From: Pontibacterium sp049603715
Lineage (GTDB): Bacteria; Pseudomonadota; Gammaproteobacteria; Pseudomonadales; Balneatricaceae
Direction of reading: 5' to 3'
Assembly (NCBI GenBank): GCA_049603715.1
Contig: JBMYSW010000006.1
Location: 62,001 to 126,000, forward strand
DNA length: 64,000 nt
Of the stretch, positions 11,201 to 19,694 are shown piece by piece. Position 1 is the first letter of the stretch; each line of letters begins with the position of its first letter. The notes beneath the pieces are model-generated. The model did no database searches, had not been told where the DNA came from, and saw nothing but the letters and a program-made list of their open reading frames with translations. Position numbers and translations under genes: made by a program.

Positions 11201-11933
11201 CTGAAATAGGCTTGGCGTGGCGAACCGAGTTCCAAAAGCCTTCGGTGGTTTGGCCAGAAAGGGTTCGGCCTGAGGCATCAGTAATGGTACCCGAGATCAT
11301 CACCGGTAGGCGGAAACCGTTTTCTTCAAAATAAGTCTCAACGGCGTAAATAGCCGCTTTTGCGTTCAGTGTGTCGAAGATGGTTTCGATCAGAATAATG
11401 TCCGAGCCGCCTTCTACAAGACCGTCAACTGACTCTGTATAAGCTTCTACCAACTCGTTAAATTTCACGTTACGAAACGCTGGGTCGTTTACGTCAGGCG
11501 AAATGGAACAGGTGCGGTTTGTGGGGCCAAGCACGCCCGCTACATAGCGAGGCTGATCGGGTGTATGTGCGTCAAACTCATCGGCGACTTGGCGAGCAAG
11601 CTTTGCGGCCTCGACGTTGATACGGCGGCTAAGGCTCTCCATATCGTAGTCGGCCATTGCAATGGTGGTGGCGTTAAAGGTGTTGGTTTCAATGATGTCA
11701 GCACCTGCCGCCAAGTATTCGCGATGGATATCCGCAATGATCTTAGGCTGCGTCAGAACCAAAAGGTCGTTATTGCCTTTAACGTCGGTGTGCCAGTCGG
11801 CAAATTCTTCGCCGCGGTAGTCGCTCTCTTCAAGTTTGTAATCTTGAATCATGGTGCCCATACCACCATCAAGGATGAGTATGCGTTCATTTAAAGAGGC
11901 TTTAATAGCAGGTGATTTGTCGACTGGTTTCAC
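8220..11933 (-). CDS. metH: Cobalamin-dependent methionine synthase
   Basis: Transfers a methyl group from methyltetrahydrofolate through B12 to homocysteine. All four modules are present in order. The homocysteine domain has the zinc ligands Cys249 and Cys312-Cys313 in GGCCGTTPEH. The pterin domain has DINMDEGMLD and MIDSSKW. The B12 domain has the DVHDIGKNIVG cobalt-ligand motif near residue 760. The C-terminal AdoMet reactivation domain has RPAPGYPACPEH. The length of 1237 aa is close to E. coli MetH (1227). The start codon is GTG at 11933. No cobalamin-riboswitch core was recognised in the 500-bp divergent region shared with panD. Confidence 0.97.
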   Translation of the reverse strand: MKPVDKSPAIKASLNERILILDGGMGTMIQDYKLEESDYRGEEFADWHTDVKGNNDLLVLTQPKIIADIHREYLAAGADIIETNTFNATTIAMADYDMESLSRRINVEAAKLARQVADEFDAHTPDQPRYVAGVLGPTNRTCSISPDVNDPAFRNVKFNELVEAYTESVDGLVEGGSDIILIETIFDTLNAKAAIYAVETYFEENGFRLPVMISGTITDASGRTLSGQTTEGFWNSVRHAKPISVGLNCALGPQELRQYVAELSRISETFVSAHPNAGLPNAFGGYDETPEQMAAEIDDWASSGFLNIIGGCCGTTPEHIAAMREAAHRHAPRALPEIPVECRLSGLEPMNIGKDTLFVNVGERTNVTGSAMFKRLIKEQDYETALEVALQQVENGAQIIDINMDEGMLDAHAAMVKFLNLIAGEPDIAKVPIMIDSSKWDVLEAGLQCIQGKGVVNSISLKEGKENFVEQARKIRRYGAAVVVMAFDEKGQADTYERKIEICERSYRVLVDEVGFPPEDIIFDPNIFAVATGIDEHNNYAVDFIEATRWIKQNLPYAQISGGVSNVSFSFRGNNPVREAIHCVFLYHAIREGMDMGIVNAGQLAIYDDLPEELRELVEDVILNRRDDGTERLLDVAEKYRGDGSAQEDTKAAEWRSWDVNARLSHALVKGIAEYIDEDVEECRHNYSRPLEVIEGPLMDGMGVVGDLFGAGKMFLPQVVKSARVMKKAVAYLMPYIELEKANAEDSSSNGKIIMATVKGDVHDIGKNIVGVVLQCNNYEIVDLGVMVPAETILKTAREENADIIGLSGLITPSLDEMVHVAKEMERQGFDIPLMIGGATTSKAHTAVKIDNAYNRDQVVHVTNASRAVGVASALLSKERKANFVKEIQEDYQAVRERHKARANEKRRVSLDAARKNKYAIDWSDYTPPVPKQLGIQVFDDIALSDILPYFDWTPFFQSWELAGRFPRILEDEIVGEEATKLYHDALAMLDELVEKQLLGTKAVVGLFPANSINDDDIELYTDESRTEVLITLHHLRQQMEKVQGKANMCLTDFIAPKETGLKDYFGAFAVTAGLGCDELVAKYEADHDDYNSIMVKALADRFAEGLAEYLHAKVRKELWGYAADETLDNDDLIKEKYQGIRPAPGYPACPEHTEKGLLWELLDAEKNTSITLTESYAMLPAAAVSGWYFSHPESQYFGVAKISEDQVDDYAKRTGLSKQEAERWLAPNLGYEPEDT

Positions 11934-12286
11934 AGGGCAATCTCAATTTTCTGATTGTAAAAGGCTGTAGTTTAAAAGATTTTTGCAAAAAAGGCGCTGA
12001 TTCTCTTTCAATCTAAGTTGAGCGGTCTTAATGCAGAGTGCGAATATTGTTTAAACCGCGGATGAGCAATATCTGGGCTTTACGGGCTGATATAAGTACT
12101 GTCATCGACGATAGTTCAGGTCAAATCTTTAAAATACCGTTAAATTTTAAAGATGATGGTGTTAGAATCGTGCGCTTGCACAATAGCCATGCGCTAAAAA
12201 GGTGAATTTTTATAATGTAAATGTGATTTGTTTTTGGAGTTATCCAAAGGTTTAAAGAACATTTGCAAGGATTTATATCGGAACTT

Positions 12287-12403
12287 CGTCAATCTTGACG
12301 GATATTTAACGATGTTAATCCTCTGTGACAACATGGGCCATGTAAATCAGCATTTGCTGTTACATGCGCAGATATGAATATGCCTCAACCGACGTTGTTG
12401 AGG
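12287..12403 (+). promoter_or_regulatory. Cluster of inverted repeats in the panD upstream region
   Basis: Four dyads occur in 117 bp just before panD. They are a 14-bp palindrome CGTCAATCTTGACG (12287-12300); TTAAC-GAT-GTTAA (12306-12318); a hairpin CATGTAA / TTACATG with an inner CAGC / GCTG stem (12339-12366); and a hairpin CCTCAAC / GTTGAGG with a 7-nt loop (12383-12403), which ends 30 bp before the panD ATG. The first two look like protein operators. The last two could fold in a 5' leader RNA. This is inference from symmetry only. The wider metH-panD gap (11934-12433) holds no other gene. Confidence 0.45.
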
Positions 12404-12433
12404 GATGGGGAGCAACTGCAGGGTCTTTAGCTT

Positions 12434-12868
12434 ATGCTGCAAACTTTTTTGAAAGCCAAGTTACATCGTGTAACTGTTACTCACGCCGAACTTCACTACG
12501 AAGGTTCGTGTGCCATCGATAGTGTGCTGCTAGAGCGTTCGGGTATCAAAGAATATGAAATGATTCATATTTACAACATTAATAATGGTGAGCGTTTTAC
12601 CACTTACGCTATTGCAGCGGAGCCAAACAGCGGCATTATTTCTGTGAACGGAGCAGCGGCGCATAAAGCCAGCAAAGGTGATTTGTTGATTATCGCGTCA
12701 TACTTCCAGCTAGATGAAAAAGAAGTCGAAGGCTTCCATCCAACACTTTGTTACTTTGCGGGTGCGCAGGCTGACGGTGGTGTGGGTGTTTCTGACGAAG
12801 AGCTTCATGCCCGTAACACCTTAACCGGTGTTAAAGATGCTATCCCAGTTCAGCCAAAAGACATCTAA
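12434..12868 (+). CDS. panD: Aspartate 1-decarboxylase proenzyme
   Basis: Makes beta-alanine from L-aspartate for pantothenate and CoA synthesis. It is a pyruvoyl enzyme made by self-cleavage. The cleavage site Gly24-Ser25 lies in HYEGSCAID, exactly at the family position, and the conserved start MLQTFLKAKLHRVTVTHA precedes it. Also conserved are NGAAAHKASKGDLLIIASY and the preceding ISV. The protein is 144 aa, against about 126 in E. coli; the extra residues form an acidic C-terminal tail after FAGAQADGG. No other pan gene is adjacent. Confidence 0.95.
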   Translation: MLQTFLKAKLHRVTVTHAELHYEGSCAIDSVLLERSGIKEYEMIHIYNINNGERFTTYAIAAEPNSGIISVNGAAAHKASKGDLLIIASYFQLDEKEVEGFHPTLCYFAGAQADGGVGVSDEELHARNTLTGVKDAIPVQPKDI

Positions 12869-12902
12869 TTTAGCGCTTCGCTAATTTGGGTTTGTTTCTT
12901 AA

Positions 12903-12925
12903 AGGTCGCTTATGCGGCCTTTTTT
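12903..12925 (+). terminator. Rho-independent terminator of panD
   Basis: A stem AGGTCGC / GCGGCCT (one T-G pair) with a 4-nt loop and a run of T residues begins 35 bp after the panD stop. Confidence 0.85.
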
Positions 12926-13018
12926 CGTTTTAGGGTCTAAGCCTTTTCTTTGGTTGGTGTTATGTCAGCTGTCTTAGTTTTGCGAGGTGATTGTTTGGCT
13001 CTTCTGTGAGTGGGCGGG

Positions 13019-13030
13019 ATTGTCGACAAT
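13019..13030. promoter_or_regulatory. GntR/FadR-type operator candidate 1 upstream of prpE
   Basis: A perfect 12-bp palindrome, ATTGTCGACAAT. TTGT-N2-ACAA is the typical core of operators bound by the FadR subfamily of GntR regulators. It lies 265 bp upstream of prpE; no GntR gene is present in the window. The noncoding stretch 12926-13295 otherwise shows only the second site. Confidence 0.5.
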
Positions 13031-13154
13031 ATATTGGTTGTCGCTGGATCGGTACTCGCTTTGTGTATCGCTAATGTGTGATTTTGGTGTTATTCGCCAA
13101 ATGTAGTAGATATTTTATTCAAATTATCGACTAGAGTAACAACACTCTATTGAT

Positions 13155-13168
13155 GATTGTCTACAATC
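13155..13168. promoter_or_regulatory. GntR/FadR-type operator candidate 2 upstream of prpE
   Basis: A perfect 14-bp palindrome, GATTGTCTACAATC, with the same TTGT-N2-ACAA core as the site at 13019, located 128 bp before the prpE start. Two such sites in one intergenic region support a common regulator. Confidence 0.55.
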
Positions 13169-13295
13169 TCATGCAGTTAATGCATGGAGGCTCGGTGGGG
13201 CCTCGCTCCGACATGCGACGTATTAATTGCGGATAACAACCTAAAGTGAGCCAGCACACCTGGCTTCGGCTATTACAAAAACAAGGGCCGATGTT

Positions 13296-15191
13296 ATGCC
13301 ATACATTGAAGAGTATTCACAATCTGTTGAGTCTCCTGAAGACTTTTGGGGTGCCAAAGCCAGTCTAATTGAGTGGTTTAAAGCTCCTAGCACCATATTA
13401 TCTAAAGACGAAAACGGCATAGATCGTTGGTTCGCTGACGGCGAACTCAATACCTGTTACCTTGCGGTAGATCAGCACGTCAAGGCTGGTCGAGGCGAGC
13501 AAGCGGCGTTAATTTACGATTCGCCGGTAACAGAAACAAAAGCAACAATCAGTTACGACCAGTTACTCGATCATGTCTCTCGCTTTGCGGGCGTGCTTGC
13601 TGCGCAGGGCGTAGAAAAGGGCGATCGTGTTGTCATCTATATGCCAATGATTCCGGAAGCGGTGATTGCCATGTTGGCAGTGGCACGCTTGGGTGCGATC
13701 CATTCGGTGGTTTTTGGTGGCTTTGCCGCACACGAGCTGGCGGTTCGTATCGAAGATGCCCAGCCAAAGGTCATTGTATCGGCCTCATGCGGTATCGAAG
13801 TTGCTAAGGTTATCCCTTACAAGCCTTTACTAGATGCTGCCATCGAGCAATCTTCATTTAAGCCGAAGCGTTGTGTGGTTTTGCAGCGTACGCAGGTAGT
13901 TGCTGAGCTGCAACCAGAGCGAGACTTGGATTGGCAGGACGCTATGGCCTCTGCCGAGGCTCAGCCTTGTGTCCCTGTTAAAGCAACCGACCCTCTTTAT
14001 ATTCTGTACACCTCGGGTACAACAGGCAAGCCCAAGGGTGTGGTGCGTGATAACGGTGGCCATGCAGTTGCTCTAACCTACTCGATGAAAGCAATCTACA
14101 ACATGAGCGCTGGCGATGTGTTTTGGGCGGCTTCGGATGTGGGTTGGGTGGTTGGGCACTCGTACATTGTTTATGGGCCTTTATTTGCTGGCTGTACCAG
14201 CATTGTTTACGAAGGTAAGCCAGTTCGTACTCCAGATGCAGGTGCATTCTGGCGTGTGTGTGAGGAATACCAATGTAAAGCGGTATTTGCAGCGCCAACG
14301 GCTTTCCGTGCGATTAAAAAAGAAGACCCAGATGCGGCTTTGGTTAAGGCATACGATTTGTCTGCCCTCGAAACCATCTTTATGGCGGGTGAGCGTCTTG
14401 ATCCGCCAACGTACCACTGGGTGAGTGAGCATCTCAAAAAACCAATCGTGGACCACTGGTGGCAAACCGAAACGGGTTGGGCTATTTGTGCGAACCCAGT
14501 AGGTATTGAGCCATTTGAGCCTAAGCCTGGTTCGGCGACCAAGCCAGCCCCTGGCTTTAATGTTCAGATTTTATCTGAGTCGGGAGAGGTTTTGCCGGCG
14601 GGCGAGCAGGGTTCAATTGCCATTAAGTTGCCACTGCCACCCAGCTGCTTACCAACGGTTTGGGGTGATGTAGATCGTTTTAAAGAGAGCTACCTTTCAG
14701 AGTTTGAGGGCTACTACTGCTCGGGTGACGGTGGTTACATTGATGAAGACGGTTACCTGTTTGTTATGGGCCGCACCGACGATGTGATCAACGTAGCGGG
14801 TCACCGCTTGTCGACGGGTGAAATGGAGGAGATCGTTGCAGGGCACGATAGTGTTGCTGAATGTGCAGTGATTGGCATTTATTGTGACCTTAAAGGTCAG
14901 CAGCCGCTTGGGCTTATCTTGCTAAAAGACGGTGTTGAAACCACCGAAGAGTCGATCGAGCAAGAGCTTGTTGCCCTTGTTCGCCAAGAAATTGGTGCTG
15001 TTGCCTGCTTTAAGCGAGCGATGGTCGTTCAGCGTTTGCCAAAAACCCGGTCGGGCAAGATTTTGCGCAAGTTGCTACGCCAAGTCGCCGATGGTGAAGA
15101 TTACTCAATTCCTTCAACCATTGATGACCCTGCAAGTGTGCCAGAAATTGCAGCCTTACTTGATCAAAAAGGGTTAATCAAAAAGAGCTAA
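13296..15191 (+). CDS. prpE: Propionate--CoA ligase (PrpE-type acyl-CoA synthetase)
   Basis: An AMP-forming acyl-CoA synthetase that activates short-chain acids, most likely propionate. The AMP-binding P-loop YTSGTTGKPKGVVRDNGGH has the PrpE-like RDxGGH ending. The core motif WWQTETGW, the hinge GRTDDVINVAGHR and the catalytic lysine region KTRSGKILRK near the C-terminus are all present. At 631 aa it matches PrpE (about 628 aa) better than acetyl-CoA synthetase (about 650 aa). It is not beside a methylcitrate-cycle operon here. AAGGG before ATG 13296 is a reasonable ribosome-binding site. Substrate is inferred from family; acetate cannot be excluded. Confidence 0.85.
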   Translation: MPYIEEYSQSVESPEDFWGAKASLIEWFKAPSTILSKDENGIDRWFADGELNTCYLAVDQHVKAGRGEQAALIYDSPVTETKATISYDQLLDHVSRFAGVLAAQGVEKGDRVVIYMPMIPEAVIAMLAVARLGAIHSVVFGGFAAHELAVRIEDAQPKVIVSASCGIEVAKVIPYKPLLDAAIEQSSFKPKRCVVLQRTQVVAELQPERDLDWQDAMASAEAQPCVPVKATDPLYILYTSGTTGKPKGVVRDNGGHAVALTYSMKAIYNMSAGDVFWAASDVGWVVGHSYIVYGPLFAGCTSIVYEGKPVRTPDAGAFWRVCEEYQCKAVFAAPTAFRAIKKEDPDAALVKAYDLSALETIFMAGERLDPPTYHWVSEHLKKPIVDHWWQTETGWAICANPVGIEPFEPKPGSATKPAPGFNVQILSESGEVLPAGEQGSIAIKLPLPPSCLPTVWGDVDRFKESYLSEFEGYYCSGDGGYIDEDGYLFVMGRTDDVINVAGHRLSTGEMEEIVAGHDSVAECAVIGIYCDLKGQQPLGLILLKDGVETTEESIEQELVALVRQEIGAVACFKRAMVVQRLPKTRSGKILRKLLRQVADGEDYSIPSTIDDPASVPEIAALLDQKGLIKKS

Positions 15192-15308
15192 TTAAAAAGA
15201 GTTAAGCTAGATCGCTTTTAGCGTATCCCCTTTGTTTTGCGGCCTAACGGTGTGTGTTTTAGACGGAGGCTGCCCGAATAGGTCATCCAGCAAGCAAAGG
15301 GCTTTCTA

Positions 15309-15339
15309 CGGCGTTGGTGAAAACTAACGCCGTTTTTTT
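15309..15339 (+). terminator. Rho-independent terminator of prpE
   Basis: A 10-bp stem CGGCGTTGGT / ACTAACGCCG (one G-T pair) with a GAAA tetraloop and seven T. It touches the stop codon of the convergent SDR gene. Confidence 0.9.
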
Positions 15340-16189
15340 ATGCTTTATTTTCGTCGTCGGACACTCGCAGCATCACTCGATCAAGAAAACCCGTTGTGCA
15401 TATTCGTCGCAAGTAGGCGAAGAGGTAGGTTGGGAAGGTAACATAGTAACGCGGCTTTGGTTTTTTTGATTCAATGGCTTTGAGTACCTTAGCCGCCACT
15501 GCCTCGGGTTCTAGATTAAAAGGCGTTGGTTTATCGGGGCTTTGATTGGCTAAGCGCGCCTCGACTGCTTGGTAAATTGCCCGATGGGGGCTGCTATCGA
15601 TATTAATATGTTGTTTGAACGCCTGATAGGCGTTTTCTCTAAACTTGCTAGTAATAGGACCGGGCTCCACCAGCGACACGTAGATATTGCTGCCTTTTAA
15701 CTCATGGCGCAGCGTATCGCTTAGGCCCTCAAGGGCGAACTTAGAGCAGACATAAGCGCCGCGAAACTTCAAAGCCACTAAGCCAAGCACCGAGCTGTTT
15801 TGAATAATGCGTCCGTGGCCTTGTGCGCGCATGAGCGGAAGAACCTGCCGGGTTAGCTCGTGTGTGCCTAGCACATTAGTTTCAAGCTGTTGGCGTAACG
15901 CGTCTCGGCTAAGATCTTCAACTGCGCCGGGCTGGCCATAAGCGCCGTTGTTAAAGAGTGCGTCTATTTTGCCCTGAGTTAAGTTTGCCGCCCAAGCCAC
16001 TGCCTCAGTGATGGAAGTGTCGCAGTCTAGGTCAAGAAGGTGGGACTCGAAGCCTTGGTCGGCTAATAACTCTACGTCAGCTGCTTTGCGAGCGGTGGCT
16101 AGCACTCGGTAGCCTCGCGCTTTTAAATAATGTGCGGTATGTAGCCCAATTCCCGAAGAACACCCTGTAATTAAAACAGACTTTGCCAT
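15338..16189 (-). CDS. Short-chain dehydrogenase/reductase (SDR)
   Basis: An NAD(P)-dependent oxidoreductase of the classical SDR family, 283 aa. The cofactor motif TGCSSGIG is at residues 8-15. NNGAYG corresponds to the NNAG motif, a serine sits in IIQNSSVLG, and the catalytic Tyr-x3-Lys appears as YVCSKFALEG. The substrate cannot be read from sequence. It resembles the group of small-molecule/retinol-type SDRs often annotated only as SDR. It is convergent with prpE and alone on its strand. Confidence 0.85.
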   Translation of the reverse strand: MAKSVLITGCSSGIGLHTAHYLKARGYRVLATARKAADVELLADQGFESHLLDLDCDTSITEAVAWAANLTQGKIDALFNNGAYGQPGAVEDLSRDALRQQLETNVLGTHELTRQVLPLMRAQGHGRIIQNSSVLGLVALKFRGAYVCSKFALEGLSDTLRHELKGSNIYVSLVEPGPITSKFRENAYQAFKQHINIDSSPHRAIYQAVEARLANQSPDKPTPFNLEPEAVAAKVLKAIESKKPKPRYYVTFPTYLFAYLRRICTTGFLDRVMLRVSDDENKA

Positions 16190-16265
16190 GCCTTAGCGCC
16201 TTTAAAATGAATAACTTATAAGGGTTATACCATATTAAAGATTAAAAACCTTAGCGTGCGGGCAC

Positions 16266-16291
16266 AAAAAAGCCGAGCGATGCTCGGCTTT
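16266..16291 (-). terminator. Rho-independent terminator of mqo
   Basis: On the minus strand a 10-bp stem AAAGCCGAGC / GCTCGGCTTT with a 3-nt loop is followed by TTTTTT-like sequence. It begins 18 bp past the mqo stop. Confidence 0.88.
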
Positions 16292-16309
16292 GATTAGGCA
16301 ATGTGTTGA

Positions 16310-17788
16310 TTAACCCAAGTGTAGTGTACTTAGCGTACGGCTACGGGTTTTCTCAAGCAGCTCAGCATCGTCTGTTAGACTCAAGCCATAAGATGGAATC
16401 ATCTCTTTTAGCTTTTCTTGCCAAGCGTCTGATGCAACCTTGTCTTTAAAGCATTGCTCAACTACCTGAAGCATAGCGCTAACAGAGGTTGATGCACCCG
16501 GAGATGCGCCAAGTAACGCTGCCAGTGTGCCGTCGGCTGCAGAAATTACCTCAGTACCAAACTCTAGCTTACCGCCAAGTTTAGGGTCTTTTTTGATAAT
16601 TTGAACGCGCTGACCAGCGTACTCAAGTTTCCAGTCTTCTTCGCGTGCTTCTGGGAAGAAGCGGCGGAGTGACTCGACACGTGAAGTATGAGATTGCATC
16701 ACTTCACTGATGAGGTACTTGGTTAAGTCCATGTTGCTTGCTGCAACTTTAAGCATTGGGCTTAAGTTGTTTGGGCGAACACTTTTAAACAGGTCTAGGA
16801 AGGAGCCTTGTTTTAGGAACTTGGTGGTGAAGCCAGCGAATGGGCCGAAGAGAAGGGCTTTTTTGCCATCGATGATGCGGGTGTCTAAGTGAGGAACGGA
16901 CATTGGAGGAGCACCGATGGGTGCCATGCCGTAAACCTTAGAGGCATGCTGCTCAACAATTTCTGGCTTGTTGCAGACGAGCCATTGACCACTCACTGGG
17001 AAGCCGCCGTAGCCAAGACCTTCATCAATACCTGACATTTGCAGTAGAGGCAAAGCACCGCCGCCTGCGCCAACAAAAATAAACTTAGCGTTTACTTGTG
17101 ATTTGCTGCCTGTGGCGTTGTTTTTAAGGGTGACTGACCAGCTGCCGTCGCTGTTCTTTTTAAGTGCCGAAACATCGGTGCCGGTTTTGAGTTCAAAGTT
17201 TTCTTTGCTCTCAAGGTTTACCACCATGTTACGAGCCAAAGCACCAAAGTTTACATCAGAGCCGTGGGGCACGCGTGAAGCAGCGATTTTTTCGTTGCCT
17301 GTGCGACCTTTCATAATCAGAGGCATCCACTCTTTGATTACTTCAGGGTCTTCTGAGTACTCCATACCTTGGAAAAGGTGGTGTTTGGTGAGGGTTTCGT
17401 AACGTGCGCGAAGGAAGTTAACGTTTTTCTCACCCCAAACGAAGCTTTGGTGGGGAACCGGATTGATAAAACACTCGGGTTCAGGGAGTGCTTGTTTCTC
17501 TACAAGGTAAGACCAAAATTGAAGGCTGATTTCAAACTGACTATTGATCTTAAACGCTTTGGTCGTATCAATTACATCGCCTTTTTGCGGCGTGTAGTTA
17601 AGCTCACAGTATGCAGCATGACCCGTACCCGCGTTATTCATTGCGTCGGTACTTTCTTGTGCGATGCGGTCGAGGCGCTCAACCATAAGCATCGATTGGG
17701 ACGGATCAAGTTCATTGAGAAGCGTCGCCAGAGTGGTACTCATTGCGCCGGCCCCAATAAGCAAGACATCAACTGAATTAGAAGTCAT
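16310..17788 (-). CDS. mqo: Malate:quinone oxidoreductase
   Basis: FAD-dependent membrane-associated enzyme that oxidises malate to oxaloacetate and reduces quinone. The N-terminus MTSNSVDVLLIGAGAMSTTL carries the FAD-binding GxGxxS variant typical of MQO. FVGAGGGALPLLQMSGI and the C-terminal LLGASPGASTSVSAML are also family signatures. The frame is open to 17929, but the ATG at 17788 gives 492 aa and places the FAD motif at the N-terminus as in other MQOs. Monocistronic. Confidence 0.94.
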   Translation of the reverse strand: MTSNSVDVLLIGAGAMSTTLATLLNELDPSQSMLMVERLDRIAQESTDAMNNAGTGHAAYCELNYTPQKGDVIDTTKAFKINSQFEISLQFWSYLVEKQALPEPECFINPVPHQSFVWGEKNVNFLRARYETLTKHHLFQGMEYSEDPEVIKEWMPLIMKGRTGNEKIAASRVPHGSDVNFGALARNMVVNLESKENFELKTGTDVSALKKNSDGSWSVTLKNNATGSKSQVNAKFIFVGAGGGALPLLQMSGIDEGLGYGGFPVSGQWLVCNKPEIVEQHASKVYGMAPIGAPPMSVPHLDTRIIDGKKALLFGPFAGFTTKFLKQGSFLDLFKSVRPNNLSPMLKVAASNMDLTKYLISEVMQSHTSRVESLRRFFPEAREEDWKLEYAGQRVQIIKKDPKLGGKLEFGTEVISAADGTLAALLGASPGASTSVSAMLQVVEQCFKDKVASDAWQEKLKEMIPSYGLSLTDDAELLEKTRSRTLSTLHLG

Positions 17789-18214
17789 AAGCACTTTGCC
17801 ATCGTTAGATAAGTAATGGATAGGAAGGGTGCAGGTGGAGGCTTTTGGCCTGTCTAGGTGTGACGCAGCGTGTTCGCCACAGCCCTTGCAACTCACTTCC
17901 AATTTATACAACAGTGATGGTGCTCCCATTGGTTAGCAATGGAGCACGCATCTGTTACATTTTGGTTTATTTATTAGTCGTAACAGGCAAATTATACCTA
18001 CTAGGTTTCGTGCTTGTCTTGTGCGTTGCGATAAAATTTATTATCCATTAGGTGAATAAAATGGAATATTGGCGGTTTTTTGCTCAAAAAGCCTTTGAAT
18101 TATAAGGTTATTCTGAGTTGTACTTAAGTTGAGTGCAGACGCACAGATGAGAAGGGAGTAAGCCGCAACACTCCAAAAAGGTGTTGCGGCAGGTGCTTAA
18201 ATCGAAACTTTAGG
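17789..18214. other. Intergenic region between purC and mqo with a hairpin
   Basis: This stretch holds the mqo promoter region and, at 18163-18189, a perfect 9-bp stem CCGCAACAC / GTGTTGCGG with a 9-nt loop just downstream of the purC stop. The hairpin lacks a T-run on either side, so it is a transcript-end structure or weak terminator at best. I see no gene. Confidence 0.5.
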
Positions 18215-19318
18215 TTAATCGATTAAGTTGTATTGCTTGTCCAGTGTTTCAATAATGTCCGCACGTGGGTTGTCCGAAAGCGTAAGCGGCTTGCCAATGA
18301 TTTTTTCGGCAATCCCCACATAAGTACTCGACACTTCCATAAGCACTGACTCAGGTAGAGGGTTGTTTGCTGCGAGTGCCTCGCGCTCAGGCATACGGTC
18401 TTTGTTTAGCAAAATGTCTGGATCTGGGAAGTGGTTAAGCAGTAACTGCCTAAAGCCTTCTTTTGAGTTCTCGACTACTTTGCCATCGCGGTAAGCTTCG
18501 CCATCCCAAATGCGGGAAGAGTCTGGTGTACCAACCTCATCCATGTAAATCAGTTTTTCGTCGCCGTTTTCGTCGCGAACATAACCAAACTCAAACTTGG
18601 TATCCACAAACACCTGGTCTAGCCCTGCTAGCTGTTCGCTAATGAGCTTAAAGCCGTCTTTTAATAGCTTTTCGTATAGCGCGATGTCGTCTGCTGAATT
18701 GAAGTTAAAAGCAGCAAAGTTATTTTCGATGTTTGCGCGGGTAATGTTTACATCATCAGCCTCGGGTACGCCGTCGATACCTTTTAGAATACCCTTGGTA
18801 GATGGGGTAACCAGCAACTCAGGTAGCTTTTGATCGCGTTCTAGGCCTTCAGGTAATTCGATGCCACAAAAGGTGCGCTCGCCTTTGGCGTACGCACGCC
18901 ACATAGAGCCAGTGATGTACTGGCGGCAAATCGCTTCAATTTTTACCGGTTTAGCTTTTTGAACAATCCAAACCAGCGGATGTGGTACATCCAAAATGTG
19001 GCTGTCGGCTAAGCCGTTTTCGCGAAATAGGTTAAACCAATGGTTAGCAATAGCGTTGAGCGCTGCACCTTTACCCGGTACGCCGGCCATGCCGCCTTCA
19101 CCGGTCCAAATGCAATCAAAAGCAGAGATGCGGTCGCTAATAACCATAATAGCCAAGGGGGCGTCGGCTGGGACTGGGTAGCCTTTCTCTTTAATGAGGC
19201 GAGCGCTGTCTTCTTCTGTGAGCCAATATACAGAGCGCACTTTACCACTGTGAACTGGTGCACCGGTGCGAATAGGCAGGTCGTCGTTGACGGCTAAGAC
19301 TTTATCGGAAAGACCCAT
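18215..19318 (-). CDS. purC: Phosphoribosylaminoimidazole-succinocarboxamide synthase
   Basis: SAICAR synthase of purine biosynthesis: joins CAIR and aspartate with ATP. Recognisable blocks are GKVRSVY near residue 26, the SDRISAFD motif, the RQYITGSMWRAY region, DTKFEFGY and the DEVGTPDSSRIW signature. At 367 aa it is the long gammaproteobacterial form (seen for example in Vibrio and Shewanella), not the 237-aa E. coli type. It starts at ATG 19318. It is divergent from the cytochrome c gene. Confidence 0.96.
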   Translation of the reverse strand: MGLSDKVLAVNDDLPIRTGAPVHSGKVRSVYWLTEEDSARLIKEKGYPVPADAPLAIMVISDRISAFDCIWTGEGGMAGVPGKGAALNAIANHWFNLFRENGLADSHILDVPHPLVWIVQKAKPVKIEAICRQYITGSMWRAYAKGERTFCGIELPEGLERDQKLPELLVTPSTKGILKGIDGVPEADDVNITRANIENNFAAFNFNSADDIALYEKLLKDGFKLISEQLAGLDQVFVDTKFEFGYVRDENGDEKLIYMDEVGTPDSSRIWDGEAYRDGKVVENSKEGFRQLLLNHFPDPDILLNKDRMPEREALAANNPLPESVLMEVSSTYVGIAEKIIGKPLTLSDNPRADIIETLDKQYNLID

Positions 19319-19694
19319 TAATTGTTCCTATGTTGAGCGAATAAACAAAGGCCCGTGCTAGATGGTGACGGAGCTGGTCGCTATCTTGTTGCGAGGGGCG
19401 ATAAAAACGCAAGTTTACCAGATGTCGTAGCGCCTGCCACGCTTAGATTGTTGGCTAACGCTTAGCAAGTTAAAGCAATACAGGTGTAACTTTATGTAAA
19501 TAACATCGACTCAAATCTCTGATTTGTGGTAAGCATAGCCACATACCCAGCGACAAAACGCTCAAGGGCGAAATAGCTTAAGCCGTAAAAAGGAGGCAGG
19601 TGAGGGTCATACTTTTTACAAAGGTCAGTGCTATTCAGATCGCCCGCTGGGTCTATCGTTCGTGCGAACAGTTAATCTAAAAAGGACAGTCAAC
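19319..19694. other. Divergent promoter region purC / cytochrome c
   Basis: 376 bp without a supported gene. A 26-codon frame starting GTG at 19600 follows AGGAGG (19591) by only three bases and ends just before the cytochrome c gene. It could be a leader peptide, but I would not call it a gene. Confidence 0.4.

Noticed and set aside
11934..12240. Possible cobalamin or SAH riboswitch upstream of metH
   Set aside because: I looked for a B12-box-like core and a metH-leader structure on the minus strand and recognised neither. The region is AT-rich without a convincing multi-stem fold.
19600..19680. A 26-codon leader peptide before the cytochrome c gene
   Set aside because: The AGGAGG is only three bases from the GTG, and no regulatory codon run or attenuator is seen.
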